7,281 bases of DNA, from contig PAOC01000001.1 of assembly GCA_002708465.1 (NCBI GenBank), positions 1 through 7,281 on the forward strand, read 5' to 3'. Positions 1 through 5,097 of this stretch are shown here, in pieces. Under the pieces are notes generated by a model, which saw only the letters and a program-made list of their open reading frames with translations, did no database searches and was not told the DNA's origin. Both the position numbers and the translations under genes were made by a program. The stretch comes from Planctomycetota bacterium (lineage in GTDB: Bacteria; Planctomycetota; UBA8108). Each line of letters begins with the position of its first letter. Position 1 is the stretch's first letter.

Positions 1-1580
1 TGTCGCCGCAGATGTACATGTCGATGGAGATTCTCTGTCTGAACTCCATGGATCTGCAGGAGCGTGTTGAGACCGAGCTGGAGAACAACGAAACGCTCGA
101 GCGCCAGGAGGAGGCCGCCGCAGACGGTGGAGATGACGCCGCCGCGACGCAGACAGAGTCTCCAGCCACCGAGGATGCCGACGCCCCGGGTGAGGTCGCG
201 GAAGATCCGCTCGGTTCGCTGGAGGAACGGATGGAACGAGCGGATCGCTACTACGATGATGATGCGCCGCACGGGCGCAGCGCGTCCAGCTATCGTGGGG
301 AGCGGGATGAGAAGCTCGAGGCGATGAGCAATACGGCCGAGCGGTCGATCTCCCTGCAGGACTACCTCGAGGACCAGGTCCATATGCTCAGCGACGAAGA
401 GGTCCTGGAGACCATGCGGCTGGTCCAGGCCCGCGGGGACGACTCCGCCGGGATGGGTGAGGCGTCCGTGGCGGGAGCCACCGAGGTCGATTCCAACAGG
501 ACGGAGGAGTCGCCTGCCGAAGGACACTCTCAGCAGCTTGATTTTTCCGATGAGCAGGTCAAGGTGGTTCGGGAGCTGTGCAGCTCGGTCATTTTCAACA
601 TCGATGAGCGCGGCTACCTCATGTATTCCCTCGATGAGATCAGGGTCTCGCTCGAGCCGGCGCCTGAGATGATCCTGCTCGAGGTAGCCCTCGAGATAGT
701 CCAGGATCTCGATCCCACCGGGGTTGGCGGACGGGGCCTCGAGGAATGTCTCATCCTGCAATTGGAGAAGGATCGGCAGGACTATCCCCTCGAGGAGAGG
801 ATCATCCGGGAGTACCTCTCCGAGCTGAGCCACAACAGGCTGCCTAAGATCGCCAAGGGACTCGGCGTGGGGATCGAGGACATCAAGGACGCGAAGGAAC
901 TCATCGCTTCCCTCAATCCGTTGCCGGGAAAATTATTCGGGGGAGAACCGCCGCATTACATCAAGCCTGATGCCATAGCCGAGGAGGTTGAAGGCGGCTA
1001 CGAGGTCCGTGTCGAGTCCAGCTACACGCCACGGCTGAGGATCAGTCCTCAGTACAGGGAGCTCTACCGGCAGTCCCGCAAGGATCCCGAGCTGAAGAAG
1101 TACCTCAAGAAGAAACTGGATAACGCGGAATGGCTGGTCCTGGCGATCCGCCAGCGGCAGGCTACGCTCCAGAAAATAGCCCAGGAGATCGTCAATATCC
1201 AATCAGGCTTTCTCGATCACGGCATCAGCCACCTCAAGGTGCTGAAGATGGTCGATGTGGCTGAAATCCTCGGGGTCCACGTCTCGACGATCAGCCGGGG
1301 CATCAGCGGCAAGCACATCCAGACGTCCCGGGGTATCTACCCGATGAAGTTTTTCTTTACCGGCGGGGCGACGAAGTCCAGCGGCGATGTCGAGGCCCGT
1401 GGCAGCGTGATCCAGCGGATCAAGGATTTCATCGAAGAGGAGGACAAGGAGAGCCCCCTGAGTGATGTGGCGATCGTGGAAAAGCTGAAAGAGGTCGAAA
1501 TCAATATTTCACGCCGTACCGTAACGAAATACCGGGAAGCGGAGGCGATTCCATCCTCGAGGGAGCGCCGCGAGTACTGA
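1..1580 (+). CDS. rpoN: RNA polymerase sigma-54 factor RpoN (5' partial)
   Basis: Sigma-54 directs core RNA polymerase to -24/-12 promoters and needs an AAA+ activator to open DNA. The reading frame is open to the left edge: the visible codons before ATG 12 read Ser-Pro-Gln, matching the (T/S)PQ of sigma-54 region I, so the true start lies upstream, probably 15-30 codons away. ATG 12 is not the start. Counting from that Met, region I occupies about residues 1-30. An acidic, low-complexity region II follows at 31-110. The core-binding domain runs about 112-350 and includes FNIDERGYL (195-203), LDPTGVGGR (233-241) and NPLPG (302-306). The helix-turn-helix is at about 412-430 (VDVAEILGVHVSTISRG). 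The RpoN box is SRRTVTKYRE (500-509), close to the consensus ARRTVAKYRE. An unusual spacer of about 50 residues splits the start of the core-binding domain (about 128-178). The tail IPSSRERREY resembles planctomycete RpoN. The gene ends in TGA with a 165-base gap before the next gene, so it is probably not part of the downstream operon. Confidence 0.96.
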   Translation, partial: SPQMYMSMEILCLNSMDLQERVETELENNETLERQEEAAADGGDDAAATQTESPATEDADAPGEVAEDPLGSLEERMERADRYYDDDAPHGRSASSYRGERDEKLEAMSNTAERSISLQDYLEDQVHMLSDEEVLETMRLVQARGDDSAGMGEASVAGATEVDSNRTEESPAEGHSQQLDFSDEQVKVVRELCSSVIFNIDERGYLMYSLDEIRVSLEPAPEMILLEVALEIVQDLDPTGVGGRGLEECLILQLEKDRQDYPLEERIIREYLSELSHNRLPKIAKGLGVGIEDIKDAKELIASLNPLPGKLFGGEPPHYIKPDAIAEEVEGGYEVRVESSYTPRLRISPQYRELYRQSRKDPELKKYLKKKLDNAEWLVLAIRQRQATLQKIAQEIVNIQSGFLDHGISHLKVLKMVDVAEILGVHVSTISRGISGKHIQTSRGIYPMKFFFTGGATKSSGDVEARGSVIQRIKDFIEEEDKESPLSDVAIVEKLKEVEINISRRTVTKYREAEAIPSSRERREY

Positions 1581-1588
1581 AGAGCCGG

Positions 1589-1609
1589 GCCGGGTTTTCC
1601 ACAACCGGC
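1589..1609 (+). terminator. Possible weak terminator hairpin after rpoN
   Basis: The arms GCCGGGTT (1589-1596) and AACCGGC (1603-1609) pair over seven base pairs with one bulged G, closing a six-base loop. The hairpin starts nine bases after the rpoN stop, the expected place for a terminator. However, the following bases are AAAAGTCTTTC rather than a T tract, so intrinsic termination would be weak. It could instead be an mRNA 3'-end stabilising hairpin. Confidence 0.3.
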
Positions 1610-1652
1610 AAAAGTCTTTCTGCGCTAATATGTGAAAAAGGTGGTGACGGAA

Positions 1653-1686
1653 AAGAAGATCCTGACGTCTTTCTTCCTGTAGGATC
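1653..1686 (+). repeat. Two overlapping, mutually exclusive hairpins in the leader
   Basis: Hairpin A pairs AAGAAGA (1653-1659) with TCTTTCTT (1668-1675), seven pairs with one bulged T and an eight-base loop. Hairpin B pairs GATCCT (1658-1663) with AGGATC (1681-1686), and can add two more pairs (AC 1665-1666 with GT 1679-1680) by bulging G1664. The two share bases 1658-1675, so they cannot form together. That is the geometry of a switch or attenuator, but neither is followed by a T tract and chance pairing is possible. The pairing is seen in the sequence; a regulatory role is inference. Confidence 0.35.
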
Positions 1687-1700
1687 CCTGAGCAGGAATC

Positions 1701-1727
1701 TCCCGGCAGTTGAATCCGGCGCCGGGA
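1701..1727 (+). repeat. Inverted repeat just upstream of the ATPase start
   Basis: TCCCGGC (1701-1707) and GCCGGGA (1721-1727) are a perfect seven-base inverted repeat with a 13-base loop. The loop contains the most upstream in-frame TTG (1710). The 3' arm ends four bases before the GGAGAG ribosome-binding motif used for the preferred start at 1746. In RNA it could tune translation of the first operon gene. It also makes 1710 a poor start candidate, because that codon would sit in the hairpin loop. Confidence 0.45.
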
Positions 1728-1730
1728 AGT

Positions 1731-1736
1731 GGAGAG
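1731..1736 (+). promoter_or_regulatory. Ribosome-binding site for the ABC ATPase
   Basis: GGAGAG lies nine bases before TTG 1746. It favours that codon over TTG 1737, which would leave no spacer after the motif, and TTG 1710, which lies upstream of the motif. A second purine-rich stretch, GGGAAG (1724-1729), is seven bases before TTG 1737 and keeps that start possible. Confidence 0.5.
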
Positions 1737-1745
1737 TTGAATTCA

Positions 1746-2723
1746 TTGGCTGATTCGAGAAACCTGATCGAAGTCGATGGGCTGGAGAAGAGCTACGGTC
1801 CGGTGAAGGCCCTGCGGGGCATCTCCTTCTCGGTCGGGGAGGGCGAGGTGCTCGGCTTTCTCGGCCCCAACGGCGCGGGCAAGAGCACGACCCTCAGGAT
1901 CCTGTCGGGTTTCATGCCGGGGGACTCAGGGCGCGTCAGCGTCAACGGTTTCGACGTCGGCAGCGAGAGCCTGGCGGTACGCGGCTCGATCGGCTACCTG
2001 CCGGAGGGGGTGCCCCTCTATCCGGACATGCGGGTGCGTGAATTCCTCAGCTTCCGCTCCCGCCTCAAGGGCATCTCGCGCTCAGAGAGGAAGGGGCGAA
2101 TCGACAATTCCCTGGAGAAAACGCAGACGGCGGACATTGCCGGGCGAATGATCGGGACGCTCTCGAGAGGATATCGCCAGCGCGTGGGCATCGCCGATGC
2201 CCTGCTGGGCGAACCGCCGGTATTGATTCTCGATGAGCCGACGGTCGGTCTCGATCCCGTACAGGTGCGCCAGTTCCGGTCCCTGCTGAGCGAGATCGGC
2301 AGGAGCAGGACTGTCATTCTCTCAACCCACATACTGAGCGAGGTCGCGCTTGTCTGTTCGAGCGTGGTTATCCTTTCCGAAGGAAGGATCGTTGCCGATG
2401 ATACCGTGGAAGGTCTCAAGGGAGCTTGTGGTGACGAGGTATGCGTCGTGGCGGAGGTCGCCGGACCCAGGCAGGAGATCAGGAAGGCTCTCGAGGCCAT
2501 CACGGGAGTCTCACGAGTGGAGGTTGCCGAGTTGTCGGCTGGGAAGGGAGGTCCCGGGGAAGGAGGCTATTGCCGCTACCGGGTATTTTTCAATGCCGCC
2601 GGCCAGAATGCCGGAATGGTACTCAAGGCCGTTCGGGCAGGCGGTTGGGAGCTTCGGCAGGTGGGCTGTGAAGAGCTGAGCCTCGAAGATGTGTTCCTTG
2701 ATCTTGTCGGGGGTGAAAAGTGA
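1746..2723 (+). CDS. ABC-2 type transporter ATP-binding protein (GldA-like)
   Basis: This is a cytoplasmic ATPase expected to pair with the downstream permease and power export or a membrane rearrangement. Counting from TTG 1746 (325 residues), the Walker A is GPNGAGKST (40-48). The Q-loop region reads IGYLPEGVPLY (82-92), with Glu where many ABC ATPases have Gln; this is usual for this subfamily. The signature is LSRGYRQRVGIADAL (139-153), a wording typical of GldA-type proteins. The Walker B and D-loop are VLILDEPTVGLDP (159-171), and the switch His is in STHIL (193-197). All catalytic elements are intact. Residues about 228-325 form a C-terminal accessory domain with a Gly-rich loop (264-275), ending in the family hallmark LEDVFLDL. 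There is no in-frame ATG before the domain, so the start must be TTG: 1746 (preferred for spacing), 1737 or 1710. The stop overlaps the next start (GTGA). The substrate cannot be read from the sequence. Confidence 0.93.
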   Translation: MADSRNLIEVDGLEKSYGPVKALRGISFSVGEGEVLGFLGPNGAGKSTTLRILSGFMPGDSGRVSVNGFDVGSESLAVRGSIGYLPEGVPLYPDMRVREFLSFRSRLKGISRSERKGRIDNSLEKTQTADIAGRMIGTLSRGYRQRVGIADALLGEPPVLILDEPTVGLDPVQVRQFRSLLSEIGRSRTVILSTHILSEVALVCSSVVILSEGRIVADDTVEGLKGACGDEVCVVAEVAGPRQEIRKALEAITGVSRVEVAELSAGKGGPGEGGYCRYRVFFNAAGQNAGMVLKAVRAGGWELRQVGCEELSLEDVFLDLVGGEK

Positions 2724-3490
2724 CCGGATCGAGGCTGAGGACAGCGGCAAATACCTGGGCGGTTTTTCAGCGTGAATTCATGGCGCTGTTTTATTCTCCG
2801 GTCGCCTATGTCGTTCTCTTTCTCTTCATGTTCTCCAACGGCTGGATGTTTTATTCCTACTGCATCACCTACGCCAGGGCCCCTCAGCAGATAACCCTGG
2901 TGCTCAACTCCCTGTTCGGTTTCGCCTTCTTCTGGGTTCTCCCGCTCTCGCCGCTGCTGGCAATGCGCCTGTTTTCCGAGGAGAAACGCACGGGGACCCT
3001 GGAGATGCTGTTGACGGCGCCCGTAAGGGCCTCTGAGGTCGTGCTCGGCAAGTTCCTGGCGACACAGTTTTTCTATATGCTCATCTGGTCTTCCCTGCTG
3101 CTTTTCGTTCTGATTCTCGAGGTCCTCGGCCGGCCCGCGGGTCCCGACTGGGGAATGGTCAAGTCGATGTATTTCGGCCTGTTTTTTCTCGGCTGCATGA
3201 CCAACTCTCTCGGGGTGCTGGCATCCAGCTTCTCTCGCAACCAATTGGTTTCCGCCGTGCTGGCGCTCAGCGGGAATCTCCTGTTTTTCTCGATCGCGTG
3301 GCTGGGTTTTTACTATCGAGAGACACCCGAGCTGCAGCGGATCTTTCATTACCTCAGCTTCCAGTCCCATTTCAAGGGGGGGTACTTCAAGGGCGTTGTC
3401 GAGCTGCGTTACCTGGTCTTTTACCTGGGATTTACCAGCCTGTTTCTTTATCTGTCCGTCAACATGGTGAGTGCGCGTAGGTGGCGATGA
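2720..3490 (+). CDS. ABC-2 type transporter permease (GldF-like)
   Basis: This is the inner-membrane permease subunit, probably acting as a homodimer with two copies of the upstream ATPase. The 256-residue protein has six hydrophobic segments at roughly 27-47, 65-85, 113-136, 150-171, 177-198 and 231-250, the normal ABC-2 count. The strongest family mark is SEEKRTGTLEMLLTAPV (86-102) followed by VLGKFLA (108-114), the cytoplasmic coupling segment shared by GldF-type permeases. The C-terminal end, FKGVVELRYLVFYLGFTSLF followed by SARRWR, is also typical. The start is GTG 2720, overlapping the ATPase stop as GTGA, with GGGGGTG (2708-2714) five bases ahead. The stop overlaps the next gene's ATG (ATGA). 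The gene looks intact. The GldF name reflects family resemblance and does not show that this organism glides. Confidence 0.92.
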   Translation: MTGSRLRTAANTWAVFQREFMALFYSPVAYVVLFLFMFSNGWMFYSYCITYARAPQQITLVLNSLFGFAFFWVLPLSPLLAMRLFSEEKRTGTLEMLLTAPVRASEVVLGKFLATQFFYMLIWSSLLLFVLILEVLGRPAGPDWGMVKSMYFGLFFLGCMTNSLGVLASSFSRNQLVSAVLALSGNLLFFSIAWLGFYYRETPELQRIFHYLSFQSHFKGGYFKGVVELRYLVFYLGFTSLFLYLSVNMVSARRWR

Positions 3491-5097
3491 GCACAACGGA
3501 AGTCGACAAAAAACCCGCTGGAGACGATTCCAGCGCGACCGAAAACGCCGCCGAGCGATCGCAGAGCTTCAGCATCGCAAGGCGCCGGGGAGGCCGGGTC
3601 CGGTTCGTCCTCAACCTGTCGCTCCTGCTGTGGATCATCTGGGTGGTGAACGGGCTCGCCTTCCGCAACCCCGGGCGACTCGATTTTACCGAGGAGAAGG
3701 TCCATTCTCTTTCTCCGGAGACCAGGGGAGTCCTGGGGCTGGTCACCCGGGAGATCCGCGTGGTCTATCCCTATTACGTTCAGCTCAACAACAGCGAACA
3801 GATGGCTCACAATCGCGCGATGAGGAGGGCCATCGATTTATTGAAGATCTACTCTTCAGAGCAACCGCTGATCCGGATAGTCGAGGTGAACGCCCTGGTG
3901 GAGGGCAGCCGCTGGCAGCTTGTTCGCGAGGAATACGATCTCGCCGCCCGCCAGTTCAACCGCCTTATTTTCTGTACCGGATCCGGAAACGAGCTGCGGC
4001 AGACAGTGATGCCCGACGATGTCGCCATCTTCGAGGCCAATCCCGCCAGCCCCTCCGAGCCTATGGACATCGCTTCTTTCAGGGCTGAGGAAGCCATGAC
4101 CAAGGCCGTGAGTCGCCTGGTCCATCAAAAACGGATCAAATGTTATTTCACCCGGGGACATGGAGAGTTTCAGTTCGGTGGAGCTTCCCCGATGATGGCC
4201 CTGCGACACGATCTTGAAGCTTCAGGGTTCGAGGTTGCCCCCCTGCAGCTGGCCCAGATGCGACGGATACCGGATGATTGTGAACTGCTCGCCATAGCGA
4301 GCCCGGGCGGGGCGTTTTCGCAGGCGGCTCTGGATGCTGTTGAAGGTTATCTTGCCGGCGGCGGGAAGCTGCTTGTAGCCCTGGGGGGGCAAAGGAGCAA
4401 ATTGGAGAGTGTTCTCGAGAAATGGGGTATCGAGGTTCTCGATGGCAGGGTCAGGTCCCATATAACGCTCCTGGGGGCTGAGACGGACCGCAGCTGGGTG
4501 ATCTGCAAGAGCGCCAACAGCATCCATCCCATAACGGCGCCGCTTGCGGCCGGCGTCGACTCCGTGCGACCTGACATCGGCGTCCTGCTCCTCGAGCCGC
4601 GCCCCCTGAAGGCTGTTGGAGGACCCTTTCAATTGGTGAGCGATGTCCTGCTTTCAACCGGCGGATCGGACAAGGTGGAAAGATATTACCTCGTAGGCGG
4701 CAGTTCCTCAGGCGACGGGGTCAGCGAGAAGGCGAGAAGTGATTTTCCCCTGGCGGTCGCTGCACGGCAGGCAAAGCTCGAGCGCCCGCCTGAGAACTGG
4801 GAACCCCTGGGCACCCGCCTGGTCGTTCTCGGCTCCGCCAGCCTGCTGCTGGACCTGCAGAACCAGGCAGGCGGCTACATGGCGGGAAGCCATCGTGATT
4901 TTGTCATGAACTGTGTTAACTGGCTTGTTGATCGAGAGGAGCTGGTGAGTGGGGGTGGCGCCCAGCCCCAGGAGCGCAAGCTTAACCTGGCGGGCAATCC
5001 CTCCCTCGGCTGGTTTCTTTTAGCGGCCTCGGTGCTGATCTTTCCGGGGATTTTCCTGCTTCTTGGCGTGTTTGTTTATTTTCTCAGGAGATCCTGA
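3487..5097 (+). CDS. GldG-like ABC transporter auxiliary membrane protein
   Basis: The protein belongs to the GldG / ABC-type uncharacterised transport auxiliary family (Pfam ABC_transp_aux type), which accompanies GldF-like permeases. Counting from ATG 3487 (536 residues), a basic cytoplasmic head (RRRGGRVR, 32-39) precedes a membrane segment at about 40-59. The family motif LDFTEEKVHSLSPETRGVL (65-83) follows. The large extracytoplasmic domain contains FRAEEAMTKAV (198-208), the conserved GHGE (224-227), a segment with predicted strand-turn-helix character around SPGGAFSQAALDAVEGYL (272-289) followed by GGGKLLVAL, and a conserved WLVDREEL (479-486). A second membrane segment at about 507-532 ends in FLRRS, so both ends are cytoplasmic. 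ATG 3487 is chosen over GTG 3481 because it gives the four-base ATGA overlap with the permease and has AGG five bases ahead. The family probably helps the permease engage an extracytoplasmic partner. No enzymatic activity is established as far as I know. Confidence 0.9.
   Translation: MSTTEVDKKPAGDDSSATENAAERSQSFSIARRRGGRVRFVLNLSLLLWIIWVVNGLAFRNPGRLDFTEEKVHSLSPETRGVLGLVTREIRVVYPYYVQLNNSEQMAHNRAMRRAIDLLKIYSSEQPLIRIVEVNALVEGSRWQLVREEYDLAARQFNRLIFCTGSGNELRQTVMPDDVAIFEANPASPSEPMDIASFRAEEAMTKAVSRLVHQKRIKCYFTRGHGEFQFGGASPMMALRHDLEASGFEVAPLQLAQMRRIPDDCELLAIASPGGAFSQAALDAVEGYLAGGGKLLVALGGQRSKLESVLEKWGIEVLDGRVRSHITLLGAETDRSWVICKSANSIHPITAPLAAGVDSVRPDIGVLLLEPRPLKAVGGPFQLVSDVLLSTGGSDKVERYYLVGGSSSGDGVSEKARSDFPLAVAARQAKLERPPENWEPLGTRLVVLGSASLLLDLQNQAGGYMAGSHRDFVMNCVNWLVDREELVSGGGAQPQERKLNLAGNPSLGWFLLAASVLIFPGIFLLLGVFVYFLRRS

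Larger units (their letters stand above)
1581..1745 (+). promoter_or_regulatory. Leader region between rpoN and the ABC operon
   Basis: This 165-base gap is the only sizeable noncoding stretch ahead of the four-gene operon, so an operon promoter would be expected here or inside rpoN. I see several inverted repeats (listed separately) and an A/T-rich patch, TAATAT at 1626-1631, that could serve as a -10 element. It has no recognisable -35 partner at 16-18 bases. I found no -24/-12 sigma-54 pattern (GG, ten bases, GC in the right context). The function as a leader is inferred from position alone. Confidence 0.3.

Noticed and set aside
12..14. ATG 12 as the rpoN start
   Set aside because: The frame is open to the left edge and the preceding codons (Ser-Pro-Gln) fit conserved region I, so the gene begins outside the window.
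1626..1631. TAATAT as a -10 promoter element
   Set aside because: No -35-like hexamer lies 16-18 bases upstream and there is no extended -10 TG, so it was kept only as a remark in the leader entry.
1581..1745. Sigma-54 promoter controlling the ABC operon, suggested by the adjacent rpoN
   Set aside because: I could not find a GG and GC pair ten bases apart in a -24/-12 context. Adjacency alone is not evidence of regulation.
2576..3496. Long minus-strand open frame (306 codons)
   Set aside because: It lies antisense to the permease and the end of the ATPase. It is a Gln/Glu/Arg-rich translation with no domain, as expected from the reverse of a hydrophobic gene.
3471..4088. Plus-strand open frame of 205 codons overlapping the GldG-like gene
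   Set aside because: Arg/Gly/Pro-rich text in another frame of a gene with clear family motifs; a shadow.
1746..5097. Calling the operon a gliding motility system
   Set aside because: GldA/F/G resemblance is at family level, the set occurs in many non-gliding bacteria, and no other gld or spr gene is present.
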